Source: an uncultured Prevotellaceae bacterium
GTDB taxonomy: Bacteria; Bacteroidota; Bacteroidia; Bacteroidales; UBA3663
DNA length: 64,000 bases
Reading direction: 5' to 3'
Assembly (NCBI GenBank): GCA_900319235.1
Contig: ONNR01000013.1
Location: forward strand, 1-64,000
The notes below the pieces were generated by a model. The model did not search any database and was not told the origin of the DNA. It saw only the letters and a program-made list of their open reading frames with translations. The position numbers and the translations under genes are program-made. How positions within the stretch are numbered: position 1 is the stretch's first letter; every line of letters starts with the position of its first letter. Shown one piece after another: positions 39,667 to 49,658 of the stretch.

Positions 39667-41004
39667 ATGAAACGCAATTTCCTTCTCATCCTTGCAGCGG
39701 TATTGCTGCCTCTTTCTCTCTTGGCCAAGCCTAAGGTCAAGACACAAGTTGATCTTTGGCCCGATGGTACTCCTGTTGGAGAATGGTTCCACGACCTATC
39801 GCCTGTCAATGTGGAGTCGTTGGGCAAACAATACAAACTGACCGACTACGGCATCTTTGCCGATGGTACGGTCCACACTCAGCAGATTCAGGCATTGATT
39901 GACAAGATTGCTGCCGATGGCGGCGGTGTTCTTGTTGTTCCTGCAGGCACTTATATCACGGGTGGAATTTACTTCAAGCAAGGCACACATCTTCACCTGC
40001 TCGAAGGCGCTACGCTCCAGGGCTCCGACTTCATCGGCGATTATCAACTTGCCAAGACCCGTATGGAGGGTGAAACTTGCACCTATTTCGAGGCTTTGAT
40101 CAATGTGAAGGGCCTTGACGGTTTTACCATCACTGGTAAGGGAACCATCGATGGTAATGGATTGAAGTATCACCAGTCGTTCTGGCTTCGCCGCAAGTGG
40201 AATCCCAAGTGCACCAACAAAGACGAACAGCGCCCGCGCCTCGTCTATGTGTCCGACTCCAAGAATGTAACCATCGAGGGTGTTCGTCTTCAGAATTCTG
40301 CCTTCTGGACTACACATATATATAATAGTGCGCGTGTGAAGATTGTCGGTGTTTCCATCTTCAGCCTTGCTCAACCCAATACGCACAAAGGTCCATCGAC
40401 CGATGCCATCGACCTCGATGTAGTGGAGGACGTGCTCGTTCATGGATGTTATATGGAGGTGAACGACGATGCTGTCGCCATGAAGGGCGGCAAGGGACCT
40501 TGGGCCGACGATCCGGCCAAGAGCGAGGGCAATGGCTCAAACCGCAATGTCATCATCGAGGATTGTACCTACGGTTTCTGTCACGGTTGCTTGACTTGTG
40601 GTTCGGAATCGGTGTTCAATCACAATATTATCCTGCGTCGCATTCAGGTTAATCATGCAACACGTTTGCTTTGGCTCAAGATGCGCCCCGATACTCCCCA
40701 GCGCTACGAATACATCACCGTTGAGAACATCACCGGACAGGTTTCGCGCGTGCTCTATGTACGTCCCTGGACACAGTTCTACGACTTGAAGGACCGCAAG
40801 GACATTCCTATGTCCTATAGCGACCACATCACATTGCGCAACTGTACCATCGACTGCGATATCTACAAGGAAATTGAACTGAAACCCGATCAGTACGAAC
40901 TCTCCAATTTCGTCTTCGAAAATATGAACATCACCGAAAAGAGCCCCGAGAAGGCTCCAAAGCTCGATGATGCAGGCGGACATGTCTTCTGGACCGAAAA
41001 GTAA
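39667..41004 (+). CDS. GH28 polygalacturonase/rhamnogalacturonan hydrolase
   Basis: This 445-residue secreted enzyme (signal peptide to about residue 20, LSLLAKP) has a pectate-lyase-like right-handed beta-helix. Active-site regions of GH28 are visible: NTHKGPSTDAIDLD (about 238), NDDAVAMKGG (about 268) and GFCHGCLTCGSES (about 302), the last replacing the usual GHG-type motif with CHGC. The RLLWLKMRP segment corresponds to the RIK region. The variant motifs and the GH105 and GH106 neighbours point to rhamnogalacturonan I or a related exo-activity rather than plain homogalacturonan. It is the first of three cotranscribed pectin genes. Confidence 0.9.
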   Translation: MKRNFLLILAAVLLPLSLLAKPKVKTQVDLWPDGTPVGEWFHDLSPVNVESLGKQYKLTDYGIFADGTVHTQQIQALIDKIAADGGGVLVVPAGTYITGGIYFKQGTHLHLLEGATLQGSDFIGDYQLAKTRMEGETCTYFEALINVKGLDGFTITGKGTIDGNGLKYHQSFWLRRKWNPKCTNKDEQRPRLVYVSDSKNVTIEGVRLQNSAFWTTHIYNSARVKIVGVSIFSLAQPNTHKGPSTDAIDLDVVEDVLVHGCYMEVNDDAVAMKGGKGPWADDPAKSEGNGSNRNVIIEDCTYGFCHGCLTCGSESVFNHNIILRRIQVNHATRLLWLKMRPDTPQRYEYITVENITGQVSRVLYVRPWTQFYDLKDRKDIPMSYSDHITLRNCTIDCDIYKEIELKPDQYELSNFVFENMNITEKSPEKAPKLDDAGGHVFWTEK

Positions 41005-41047
41005 CTTTCCATTCCTATCTCTATAACAACACATTATCCACACATCT

Positions 41048-42250
41048 ATGAAGAAGCTTTTTTTGACCATTGCTCTAACAGCTCTGACCCTCTCGGGTTT
41101 TGCACAAGATCAGCTCCCGTCGCGTGCTGAAGTCCTCAAACTTGCCCAGAAGGTAAACTCCTGGTTTATGAAGAAATATGATCCAGCCGATGCTTTCCTT
41201 GGAGGCGGAAAGGTTCGAACCACCAATCTTTGGACCCGCGCGGTCTATCACGAGGGCCTCTGTGCACTCTATAGCATCTATCCGCTTGAGGAATACTACG
41301 AGTATAACCTGAAGATGGCTGAAGGCAACAAGTGGAGCCCTCGCTATGGCGCATATAGCCTAGATGCCGACAATTATGCCTGCGTGCAGACTTACGTCGA
41401 CCTCTATCGCCTTGAGCCTGAATCCTACAAACTCCGTAAAGCCATCGCATGCTTTGACGCTATCGTCAACAACCCCGACAACAGCGGTTGGTGGTGGATT
41501 GACGCAATCCAGATGGGTATGCCTGCCTTTGCCAAGTTGGGCCGCACCACTGGCAACTATAAATATTGGGACAAGATGTGGCAGATGTACGAATACACTC
41601 GCAATCAGTATGATGGCGGTCTTTGGAATGCTGCCGAGGGACTTTGGTGGCGAGATCACGACTTCAATCCCCCTTATACCACACCCAATGGCAAGAACTG
41701 CTATTGGAGCCGTGGCAATGGCTGGGTCGTGGCAGCTTACGTCCGCACAATGGACGAGCTCGACGAGCCTGCTGCTCCTGTCAAGAAGGGACAGATTGTA
41801 GCCGATCCTTATCATTACAACGACTACAAGGCAGACTTCATTGCTATGTGCAAGGCACTCAAGGGCATCCAGCGTGAAGATGGCTATTGGAACTGCGACT
41901 TAGGCGACCCCGACAACTTCGGCGGACCTGAGACCTCGGGAACGGCCCTCTTCATCTACGGTATGGCTTGGGGTGTGCGCAAAGGTTATCTCGATCGTGA
42001 CGAGTTTATGCCTACCATTGTGAAAGGATGGCAGGCTTTGGCAAAGGCTGTTCAGCCCAATGGCTTTGTAGGTTACATCCAGGGCACCGGCAAGGAACCT
42101 AAGGACAGCCAGCCTATCACCGTCGATGGCAAACTTGATTTCGAGGACTTCGGCATCGGTTGCTGGTTGCTTGCTGCTACCGAGGTTTGGAAGCTCTCTC
42201 CAGGTGAGCAGGGGCTTGGCGCTGCCAAATTGGCTGCTCTGAAGAAATAA
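41048..42250 (+). CDS. GH105 unsaturated rhamnogalacturonyl hydrolase
   Basis: This 400-residue enzyme has a signal peptide (1-19, TLSGFAQ) and an alpha/alpha six-barrel. GH105 enzymes remove the unsaturated uronic acid left on pectin fragments by lyases, by hydrating the double bond. The motif WWWIDAIQMGMPAFAKLG (about residues 146-163) holds the catalytic aspartate, and YWSRGNGWVVAAYVRTMDE (about 219-237) is the second family hallmark. It lies 43 bp after the GH28 gene and 19 bp before GH106. Signal peptide presence suggests a periplasmic location. Confidence 0.92.
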   Translation: MKKLFLTIALTALTLSGFAQDQLPSRAEVLKLAQKVNSWFMKKYDPADAFLGGGKVRTTNLWTRAVYHEGLCALYSIYPLEEYYEYNLKMAEGNKWSPRYGAYSLDADNYACVQTYVDLYRLEPESYKLRKAIACFDAIVNNPDNSGWWWIDAIQMGMPAFAKLGRTTGNYKYWDKMWQMYEYTRNQYDGGLWNAAEGLWWRDHDFNPPYTTPNGKNCYWSRGNGWVVAAYVRTMDELDEPAAPVKKGQIVADPYHYNDYKADFIAMCKALKGIQREDGYWNCDLGDPDNFGGPETSGTALFIYGMAWGVRKGYLDRDEFMPTIVKGWQALAKAVQPNGFVGYIQGTGKEPKDSQPITVDGKLDFEDFGIGCWLLAATEVWKLSPGEQGLGAAKLAALKK

Positions 42251-42269
42251 ACTTTCATAATTACATCAA

Positions 42270-45026
42270 ATGCGATACCATAATTTCTCCCTAATTGTGC
42301 TATGTCTTGGCCTGTTGGCCATGGCAGGGCTTGATAATGTCAATGCTCAGGAGTGGCCCGTCGTAAAGCAGGAGGCCAAGCCAGGCACCCGTTGGTGGTG
42401 GCTGGGTAGTGCTGTCGATAGCGCCAACTTGACATATAACCTTGAGACATACGCTAAGGCTGGTATCGGTGCCGTCGAGATTACACCTATCTATGGCGTG
42501 CAGGGCAACGAGAAGAACGACATTGACTTCTTGTCGCCGCGTTGGATGCGTATGTTGGGGCATGTTGAGGCCGAAGGCCAGCGCTTGGGCATCGAAATCG
42601 ATATGAACACCGGCACTGGCTGGCCATTCGGTGGACCCGAGGTGACTGTCGATGAGGCTGCTACGCGTGTCTATTTCACCACATGGCATGCTGGCGACGT
42701 TGTTCCGCAATTGTCCGACAAGGAAAAGAAGAACTTCCCTAAGCTGCATAAGGTATATGCTTATCTCAACCTGAACGAGATTCTTGAGGTCGAGGCACAG
42801 TCCAAAGACATCAAGAATGAAAAGAAGCGTCAGGAGTATCTCGCCAACTACCGTTACGATACGCTTTTCGTGGCCTGTTACATTGCCAAGACCCGCCAGC
42901 AGGTAAAGCGTGCAGCACCTGGTGGTGAGGGTTACGTGATGGACCACTTCAATCCGAAAGCAGTCCAGAATTACTTCAAGCGTTTCGACAAGGCTTTCGC
43001 AGCCAGCGGAGTGCCTTATCCTCACACGTTCTTCAACGACAGTTACGAGGTCTATGAGGCCGACTGGACGCCTGCCATGCTCGACGAATTCAAGGCTCGT
43101 CGCGGCTATGCCCTCGAGGAATATTTCCCCGTCTTTATGGATGCTAGCTTTGACGATTCGAAATATTTCTCGATTAATCATCGCACATACCCACAAGCCA
43201 AAGGAATCCGATTCAGGACACACGAGGAGGTGATTGCCGACTATCGTCTCACGTTGAACGACCTCCTGCAGAAGATGTTCACTAATCCTTGGATCAAGTG
43301 GGCTCATTCCCATGGTGCAAAGGTGCGCAATCAGGCACATGGCAGCCCTGCTAACCTGCTTGACCTGTATGCCTCTGTCGATATTCCCGAAATCGAGAGC
43401 TTCGGTCTTTCCGATTTCGGCATCCAGGGTTTGCGAACCGATACGCTCACGCGTCGCAACGATTCCGACCTCTCTATGCTCAAATATCCAGCCTCTGCTG
43501 CACACTTCTACGGCAAGGAGTTTGTTTCGGCCGAAACCTTCACTTGGCTCACCGAGCATTTCCGCACTTCGCTCAGTCAGTGCAAGCCCGACTTCGACCT
43601 GATGATGGTGGCAGGTGTCAACCATTGCTACTTCCATGGTACGACGTATTCGCCTAAGGATGCTCCATGGCCTGGCTATTTGTTCTATGCATCAATGGAG
43701 ATGTCGCCCATCAACACAATTTGGGCCGATGCACCTGCGTTCTTCGAATATATTACCCGTGTACAGTCGTGGATGCAGTATGGACAGCCTGATAACGACT
43801 TGCTCGTCTATATGCCTTTCAATGACATCATCCATGAGTATCCGGGCAGACTTTTGCAGTTCGACATCCATTCGATGGCAAAGAAGGCGCCACGCTTCAT
43901 CCATGCGGTCAATACCATCTACAATGCTGGCTACGACATGGACTATTGCTCCGACCGTATGATAATTGACATCACTGGCGTCGATCCGCAAGGTCGCATC
44001 ATTGCTCCTAGTGGAGTGCGCTACAAGGCTTTGATTCTGCCTGAGGTCAAGTATCTTCCTGACAATGTCAAAGCACGTCTCGAAAAATGGAAGGTCTTTG
44101 GTGCCACCATCATCACCGTCGATAATCCTGATGATTATGTTTCGGCTTTGAAGAAATACCCTGCTATTGTTCCCGAGGATATGACAGCACTGCATGGACT
44201 CAAGTACATTCGTCGTCATAATATCACTGGTTATCATTACTTCATCACGAGTCTGCAGGACAAGGGTGTGGATGATTGGGTTGCGCTTTCCACCGAAGCA
44301 CACCGAGCTTATGTCTTCAATCCGTTGACCGGTGAAGTTCGCGAGACTCCCGTACGTCAGCAGAATGGTCGCTCTGAGGTATATCTCCGTCTCGCCAGTG
44401 GTGAGAGTTGTATCCTTCAGACCATCGTCGCCGATCGTCAGCTCACGTCTTTCGATAGTTCCAAGGAGAAGATTCTTCCAAAGATTAAGGCCGCTCCTCG
44501 TACGTATATGACACCTATCGATCTGACAGGCAACACTTGGACACTCGTGCCACGGCAGTTTGAGTCATGGGGAAAGACAAGTTCACAGACCATTCGCGGA
44601 CTCAAACCTTGGACAGCGCTTGGCAAGCCTTGGGAAACTGGCAAGGGAACGGTGCGTTACAAGACCACGGTTAATGTACCTGCAGGCTCCATCAGTGGTT
44701 CAAATGACGTGCTCCTCGACCTCGGTGATGTGCGCGAAAGTGCTCATGTCTATATAAATGGTCGCGATGCTGGTGTGGCGTTCTGCGCGCCCTTCCAGTT
44801 GAGTGTAGGAAAATATCTGCACGCAGGCAGTAACACCATTGAGATTGACGTGACAGGTCTGGCAGCTAATTATGTGGCTGAGATGGATCGACAAGGCATC
44901 GTGTGGCGTATCTTCAAGAATGCCAACATCGCCAACCTCAAGGGCGGTGCAGTCAGCTACTATGGAAATTGGGATGTTATGCCTTGTGGCCTCAATTCCA
45001 CTGTCAAGCTGATTCCTATCAAATAA
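42270..45026 (+). CDS. GH106 alpha-L-rhamnosidase
   Basis: This 918-residue secreted enzyme (signal to about residue 26, DNVNAQ) opens with the GH106 N-terminal signature PGTRWWWLGSAVD near residue 38. A long catalytic region follows (DMNTGTGWPFGGPEV near 110; HTFFNDSYEVYEADWTPAM near 253). The C-terminal beta-sandwich (about 800-915) includes LDLGDVRESAHVYINGRDAGV. GH106 enzymes remove alpha-linked rhamnose from rhamnogalacturonan. With GH28 and GH105 it completes a three-enzyme set for RG-I oligosaccharides. Confidence 0.92.
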   Translation: MRYHNFSLIVLCLGLLAMAGLDNVNAQEWPVVKQEAKPGTRWWWLGSAVDSANLTYNLETYAKAGIGAVEITPIYGVQGNEKNDIDFLSPRWMRMLGHVEAEGQRLGIEIDMNTGTGWPFGGPEVTVDEAATRVYFTTWHAGDVVPQLSDKEKKNFPKLHKVYAYLNLNEILEVEAQSKDIKNEKKRQEYLANYRYDTLFVACYIAKTRQQVKRAAPGGEGYVMDHFNPKAVQNYFKRFDKAFAASGVPYPHTFFNDSYEVYEADWTPAMLDEFKARRGYALEEYFPVFMDASFDDSKYFSINHRTYPQAKGIRFRTHEEVIADYRLTLNDLLQKMFTNPWIKWAHSHGAKVRNQAHGSPANLLDLYASVDIPEIESFGLSDFGIQGLRTDTLTRRNDSDLSMLKYPASAAHFYGKEFVSAETFTWLTEHFRTSLSQCKPDFDLMMVAGVNHCYFHGTTYSPKDAPWPGYLFYASMEMSPINTIWADAPAFFEYITRVQSWMQYGQPDNDLLVYMPFNDIIHEYPGRLLQFDIHSMAKKAPRFIHAVNTIYNAGYDMDYCSDRMIIDITGVDPQGRIIAPSGVRYKALILPEVKYLPDNVKARLEKWKVFGATIITVDNPDDYVSALKKYPAIVPEDMTALHGLKYIRRHNITGYHYFITSLQDKGVDDWVALSTEAHRAYVFNPLTGEVRETPVRQQNGRSEVYLRLASGESCILQTIVADRQLTSFDSSKEKILPKIKAAPRTYMTPIDLTGNTWTLVPRQFESWGKTSSQTIRGLKPWTALGKPWETGKGTVRYKTTVNVPAGSISGSNDVLLDLGDVRESAHVYINGRDAGVAFCAPFQLSVGKYLHAGSNTIEIDVTGLAANYVAEMDRQGIVWRIFKNANIANLKGGAVSYYGNWDVMPCGLNSTVKLIPIK

Positions 45027-45038
45027 AGAGTCAGCTCC

Positions 45039-45075
45039 TTCCGAACCCTTCGAACTTTTCTGAACCTTTCGAACG
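45039..45075. repeat. 9-bp repeat (GGTTCGAAA family, inverted)
   Basis: Four imperfect 9-bp units such as TTCGAACTT / TTCGAACCC fill the spacer between the GH106 gene and mnmA. They are the reverse complement of the GGTTCGAAA tract at 8.8 kb. Confidence 0.75.
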
Positions 45076-45082
45076 CTAAAAA

Positions 45083-46171
45083 ATGAAAATAGCAGCATTA
45101 TTATCAGGTGGTGTGGACAGCAGCGTTGCTGTCCACCTGCTTTGTGAACAAGGTTATCATCCCGACCTTTTTTATATCAAGATTGGTATGGATGATGACG
45201 GATATAGTTGTCCGCAGGAAGAGGACCTCGAGATTGTTCGAGCTATGGCACGACGCTATGGCTTGACATATGACGTGGTCGATTTGCAAAAGGACTATTG
45301 GGACAATGTCGTGGCATACACTATTGACAAGGTGCGTCGTGGCTTTACGCCGAATCCCGATGTGATGTGTAATCGTCTGATTAAGTTCGGAGCTTTTGAT
45401 CAAAAGGTCGGACATCTTTATGACAAAACTGCGACGGGACATTACGCCACTGTCATCGAGGAGGATGGTCGTTTCTGGCTTGGCACTACGCCCGACCCTG
45501 TGAAGGACCAGACTGATTTCCTGGCACAGCTAACAGGCTTGCAGGTTTCTCATAGCATGTTCCCCATTGGTATGATGGCGAAAGGAGAAGTGCGTCGAAT
45601 TGCAGAGGAGGCCAAACTCCCCAGTGCGCATCGCAAGGATTCTCAGGGCATCTGTTTTCTCGGCAAGATTGACTACAATCAGTTCATTGAGCGTTTCCTT
45701 GGAAAGAAGGAAGGGCCGATAGTGGAGATTGAGACGGGTAAGGTTTTAGGGCGTCATCAAGGATTCTGGTTCCACACCATTGGCCAGCGCAAAGGCCTTT
45801 ATCTCAGTGGTGGTCCATGGTTCGTTGTTAAGAAGGACATCCACGAGAACATTATCTATGTAAGCAAGGGCTATCAGCCCGAAGCCCAGATGAAGGACGA
45901 GCTCGTAATGCGCGATATGCATTGGATTACGCTCGATCCATTTGCAGAACAGACCACAATCTTCCCTGTTGCTAACGATGAGGCTCCCGTTCTCTTCAAG
46001 ATTCGTCATGTAGCAGAGCTTCGTTCTGGCCGTTTGACACGTCGAGCCGATGGCAGCTATCACCTTCAGATGGATGCCAAGACCAATGGTGTCGCTCCTG
46101 GTCAATTCTGCGTTATATACACCCCCGACGGCCGCATTTGCCTCGGTTCGGGCGAGATTGCTTGGGAATAA
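45083..46171 (+). CDS. mnmA: tRNA-specific 2-thiouridylase MnmA
   Basis: This 362-residue ATP-dependent enzyme makes 2-thiouridine at position 34 of Lys, Glu and Gln tRNAs. The PP-loop is [15 protein letters not shown] (residues 7-21). The two catalytic cysteines are C96 (NPDVMCN) and C191 (SQGICFLG). The C-terminal beta-barrel includes HTIGQRKGL and APGQFCVIY. Length and motifs are normal. It follows the pectin operon and precedes a carboxylesterase gene by 27 bp. Confidence 0.96.
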   Translation: MKIAALLSGGVDSSVAVHLLCEQGYHPDLFYIKIGMDDDGYSCPQEEDLEIVRAMARRYGLTYDVVDLQKDYWDNVVAYTIDKVRRGFTPNPDVMCNRLIKFGAFDQKVGHLYDKTATGHYATVIEEDGRFWLGTTPDPVKDQTDFLAQLTGLQVSHSMFPIGMMAKGEVRRIAEEAKLPSAHRKDSQGICFLGKIDYNQFIERFLGKKEGPIVEIETGKVLGRHQGFWFHTIGQRKGLYLSGGPWFVVKKDIHENIIYVSKGYQPEAQMKDELVMRDMHWITLDPFAEQTTIFPVANDEAPVLFKIRHVAELRSGRLTRRADGSYHLQMDAKTNGVAPGQFCVIYTPDGRICLGSGEIAWE

Positions 46172-46198
46172 CCTTTTTAACCCTAGAACACCTTCCTA

Positions 46199-47758
46199 AT
46201 GAACAGACTTCTATTAGTCCTTGTATCACTATTCGGCATTATCGTTTCGTCATGTCAATATAAAGAAGACCCGTTGGTCGTCAATACAAATTGCGGCCCA
46301 ATCCGTGGCACGGTACAGGAAGGAACGATGGCCTTTCTTGGTATCCCCTATGCGAGTGTCGAACGTTTCTTGCCGCCGCAGCCCGTCGAACCATGGGACA
46401 CGGTTCGCTCGTGTGACCACTTCGGGCCACAGGCGATGCAGCAGATAGGAGGGCGTGAACTCTCCGAAAGCGAGATGTCCGAGAAGAATTCCTGCGTGCT
46501 CAATGTCTGGACCACCGACAAGCGAGGTCATCGCCCCGTGATGGTGTGGCTGCATGGAGGAGGTTTCGACTCTGGCTCTTCGGCTTGGGATCCTGGTCAA
46601 AACTTGGCCAAAAAGGACGTGGTAGTCGTCGGCGTGAACCATCGTCTCAACATCCTCGGCTTCCTCGACCTCTCGGGTGTTTCAGCGCGATACAGGTACT
46701 CAGGCAACGTAGGAATGCTCGACATCATAGCCGCCTTGCAGTGGGTGCGCGACAATATCGGTTACTTTGGAGGCGATCCGCATAATGTTACCATCTTCGG
46801 CGAATCGGGAGGTGGGGGAAAGGTAGGTACGCTGATGTGTATGCCTGTCGCCAAAGGCCTTTTCCACAAAGCCATCATCATGAGCGGTACTATTCTGAAT
46901 GTCAACACGCATGAGATGACTCAGGCCTTGGGCCGTGCTGTTCTGGAGGAACTCGGTATCGACAAGACAAATCTCGACAGCATCCTCGAAGTACCTTATC
47001 AGGACCTTTACGAGGCAGGACAACGTGCTATGGCTGCAAGCATCGGCACACGTCGTCCTGGAACACCAATGATGTGGGGCTTCGGACCTACACCCGATGG
47101 TGAGATGCTGTTGCAGCAACCTTTCCAACCTGGTTTTGCCAGCATCTCCGATCATGTGCCCTTACTCATAGGTACAACGTTTAATGAGCTGCAAAAGCTG
47201 CAATATAATCGTGAACTTACCATTCAACAAGCACGCGAAGAACTGCAAAAGACCTTCGGTAACGAAACCAATGCATACATCGAGGCATTTGGTAAAGCTT
47301 GGCCCAATTATTCACCACAGGACCTGCTGAGTATCGATTGGCTCTTCCGCCCCAAAACGCTCATCACACTCGATGCCATTGGAGGACATCGTCAGGCTTC
47401 GACCTACGCCTATCTTTTCTCCTGGCCTTCGCCCGTGAGCCACGGCTCAGTGCATGGTAACGAACTGTGTTTCTGCTTCAATCGTCTCCACCAGGCTCCC
47501 AACATTGTGCCCGATCCCTCATCCGATGATTTGCGTTTAGCCGATACCATGTCCAGCATCTGGTCTGCCTTTGCTCATACAGGTAATCCCAACGTAGACG
47601 GCCTTCCTGCTTGGCAACCTTACACCAAGGAAAACGGCGAATTAATGATCTTGGATTACAATTGTGAACTTCGTCACAACCACGACCGTGAACTCGAGGA
47701 AATCATCGATCGTCATTGCTTCCGTCAGCTCGACGAGTTTCGCGCCAAGGTACAATGA
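46199..47758 (+). CDS. Type B carboxylesterase lipoprotein
   Basis: This 519-residue alpha/beta-hydrolase has a lipoprotein signal ending IVSSC (C20). It contains GIPYASVERFLPPQPVEPW near 49, the oxyanion-hole motif WLHGGGFDSGS near 117 and the nucleophile elbow FGESGGGGKV near 199, a glycine-rich variant of the usual GESAGG. The histidine is likely in SVHGNELCFCF near 418. The natural ester substrate is unknown. Its position two genes after the rhamnogalacturonan enzymes makes a pectin-linked acetyl or feruloyl esterase plausible, but the family also hydrolyses other esters. Confidence 0.85.
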   Translation: MNRLLLVLVSLFGIIVSSCQYKEDPLVVNTNCGPIRGTVQEGTMAFLGIPYASVERFLPPQPVEPWDTVRSCDHFGPQAMQQIGGRELSESEMSEKNSCVLNVWTTDKRGHRPVMVWLHGGGFDSGSSAWDPGQNLAKKDVVVVGVNHRLNILGFLDLSGVSARYRYSGNVGMLDIIAALQWVRDNIGYFGGDPHNVTIFGESGGGGKVGTLMCMPVAKGLFHKAIIMSGTILNVNTHEMTQALGRAVLEELGIDKTNLDSILEVPYQDLYEAGQRAMAASIGTRRPGTPMMWGFGPTPDGEMLLQQPFQPGFASISDHVPLLIGTTFNELQKLQYNRELTIQQAREELQKTFGNETNAYIEAFGKAWPNYSPQDLLSIDWLFRPKTLITLDAIGGHRQASTYAYLFSWPSPVSHGSVHGNELCFCFNRLHQAPNIVPDPSSDDLRLADTMSSIWSAFAHTGNPNVDGLPAWQPYTKENGELMILDYNCELRHNHDRELEEIIDRHCFRQLDEFRAKVQ

Positions 47759-47825
47759 TATTTCGATTGTTGTTCCTCTTAACAATAGTTATTGTTAGGA
47801 CTTTAACTGGACTAATTGGTTTTTG

Positions 47826-47867
47826 TAAAAAAATAGACGGGTCGCTTGTTTTTTTCAAGCGACCCGT
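47826..47867 (-). terminator. Terminator of nadB
   Basis: ACGGGTCGCTTG (47837-47848) pairs perfectly with CAAGCGACCCGT (47856-47867) across a 7-nt loop. On the minus strand a run of seven T residues follows 3 bp beyond the stem (47833-47827). It also lies downstream of the convergent esterase gene. Confidence 0.88.
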
Positions 47868-47896
47868 ATGTGTTGAATATCAAATGTCTTATGCAT

Positions 47897-49483
47897 TCAG
47901 AATCCCTCAATCCCACGATCGGCGGGTGGGTAGTCGATGGAGTAGTGGCAGCCGCGGCTTTCCTTACGCTCCATAGCCTGGCGCATGATGATGTAGCCGG
48001 TGTTGATCATATTGCGGAGTTCGCAAATGTCCATGTTGACCTTCGAGCGGAGGAAGAGTTTCTCGGTCTCTTCGTAGAGGATGTCTAGACGGGTCCATGC
48101 ACGCTTCAGGCGGAGCTTGGAACGGACGATGCCGACGTAGGTTTGCATGATCTGCTGCACTTCGGTCTTCGAGTCGGTGATGAGGTAGAGTTCCTCCTGG
48201 CGTACGCTGCCGGTATCGATCCAGTCGGGGATGTCGGTGCGATAAGTGAGTTCATTGATACGGGGGATGCTGTGCTTGGCAGCCAAGTCTGCATAGACGA
48301 TGGCCTCGATGAGGGAGTTGGAGGCAAGGCGGTTGCCGCCGTGCAGACCCGTGCAAGAACATTCGCCAGCAGCGTAGAGGCGATTGATGGACGACTGTCC
48401 GTTGTAATCGACCTTGATGCCGCCGCACATGTAGTGATGGCAGGGAACAATGGGGATGCACTCCTTGGTGATGTCGATGCCGATGGAGAGACACTTCTTG
48501 TAGATGTTGGGGAAGTGGTGCTTGGTCTCCTCTGGATCCTTGTGTGTCACGTCGAGCAGCTCGTGGTCTTCACCGCGCATTTTCATCTCGTTGAAGATGG
48601 CGCGTGCCGTGATGTCACGTGGTGCGAGCGAAAGGCGCGGATCGTATTTGTGCATGAATTCCTTTCCATCCAAGGTGCGCAGGATGCCGCCGTAGCCGCG
48701 CATAGCCTCGGTGATGAGGAAGTTCTGGTGATCGCCGGGATGATAGAGCGCAGTGGGATGGAACTGCACGAATTCCATGCCTTCGACGGTGCCCTTGGCA
48801 CGATAGACCATAGCCGTGCCGTCGCCTGTCGCAATGGGAGGATTGGTGGTGTTCAGATAAACCTGTCCAACGCCGCCAGTTGCCATCATGGTCACTTTTG
48901 AGAGATAGGTGTCAATCTGGCCCGCTTTTTCGTCGAAAACGTAGGCGCCGAAGCATTCGATGTCGGGTGTGCGGCGCGTCACCTCTACGCCCAAGTGATG
49001 CTGGGTGAGGATCTCGATGGCGAAATGACGCTCCAGAACATCGATGTTGGGATGCTTCCTGACAGCCTCGATCAGTGCGCTTTGTATGGCGTGGCCAGTG
49101 TTGTCGGCATGATGGAGGATGCGGAATTCGGAATGTCCTCCTTCGCGATGCAGGTCGTATTCGCCATTATCATTCTTGTCAAAATCTACGCCCCATTCCA
49201 CAAGTTGACGAATTTGTTCGGGGGCTTTGGTGACGACAAGTTCCACGGCCTTCGGGTCGGAGAGCCAGTCGCCGGCCACCATCGTGTCGTGGATATGTTT
49301 CTCGAAATTATCAAGTTTGAGGTTGGTTACCGACGAAACGCCGCCCTGAGCAAGGTCGGTGTTCGATTCTTGAAGTTCACTCTTGCAGATCAGTGCAACT
49401 TTGCCGGCATGTGCCACCTTGAGGGCGTAGCTCATACCTGCGATGCCTGACCCGATGACCAGAAAGTCGTAATACTTTTGCAT
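47897..49483 (-). CDS. nadB: L-aspartate oxidase NadB
   Basis: This 528-residue flavoenzyme oxidises aspartate to iminoaspartate, the first step of NAD synthesis; fumarate can accept the electrons anaerobically. The FAD-binding motif VIGSGIAGMSYALKVA (about residues 9-24) is near the N-terminus. TDLAQGGVSSV, HREGGHSEFRILHHADNTG (split) and FHPTALYHPG follow. I start it at 49483 (MQKYYDFLVIG), because a -7 element 20 bp upstream rules out the frame's longer start. No nadA or nadC is adjacent. Confidence 0.95.
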   Translation of the reverse strand: MQKYYDFLVIGSGIAGMSYALKVAHAGKVALICKSELQESNTDLAQGGVSSVTNLKLDNFEKHIHDTMVAGDWLSDPKAVELVVTKAPEQIRQLVEWGVDFDKNDNGEYDLHREGGHSEFRILHHADNTGHAIQSALIEAVRKHPNIDVLERHFAIEILTQHHLGVEVTRRTPDIECFGAYVFDEKAGQIDTYLSKVTMMATGGVGQVYLNTTNPPIATGDGTAMVYRAKGTVEGMEFVQFHPTALYHPGDHQNFLITEAMRGYGGILRTLDGKEFMHKYDPRLSLAPRDITARAIFNEMKMRGEDHELLDVTHKDPEETKHHFPNIYKKCLSIGIDITKECIPIVPCHHYMCGGIKVDYNGQSSINRLYAAGECSCTGLHGGNRLASNSLIEAIVYADLAAKHSIPRINELTYRTDIPDWIDTGSVRQEELYLITDSKTEVQQIMQTYVGIVRSKLRLKRAWTRLDILYEETEKLFLRSKVNMDICELRNMINTGYIIMRQAMERKESRGCHYSIDYPPADRGIEGF

Positions 49484-49503
49484 ATATCTCATTTTTAGTG
49501 CTG

Positions 49504-49511
49504 CAAATTTA
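49504..49511 (-). promoter_or_regulatory. -7 promoter element TAAATTTG
   Basis: TAAATTTG on the minus strand matches TAnnTTTG and lies 20 bp before the nadB start chosen here. No clear -33 element was seen. Confidence 0.55.
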
Positions 49512-49602
49512 AGGAAAAAAGAAATAGGATGGTATATGGAGGGCACTTTTTGTGATAATTTTTGGTAAATAATTTCAAAATATGCCGTTTATGTTCTAAA
49601 AT

Positions 49603-49634
49603 TTTGGCATTATCGCGTCTTTTTTGTATCTTTG
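49603..49634 (+). promoter_or_regulatory. Promoter of the polysaccharide-export gene
   Basis: TTTG (49603-49606), a 20-bp spacer and TATCTTTG (49627-49634) form a consensus Bacteroidetes promoter. It shows that the earliest in-frame Met codons are too close to the start of the transcript. Confidence 0.75.
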
Positions 49635-49658
49635 TGGCCGATAATGATGAAAGAAAAA

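Noticed and set aside
42300..43637. 445-residue open frame opposite GH106
   Set aside because: It is a shadow on the reverse strand of a well-supported GH106 gene and has no family features.
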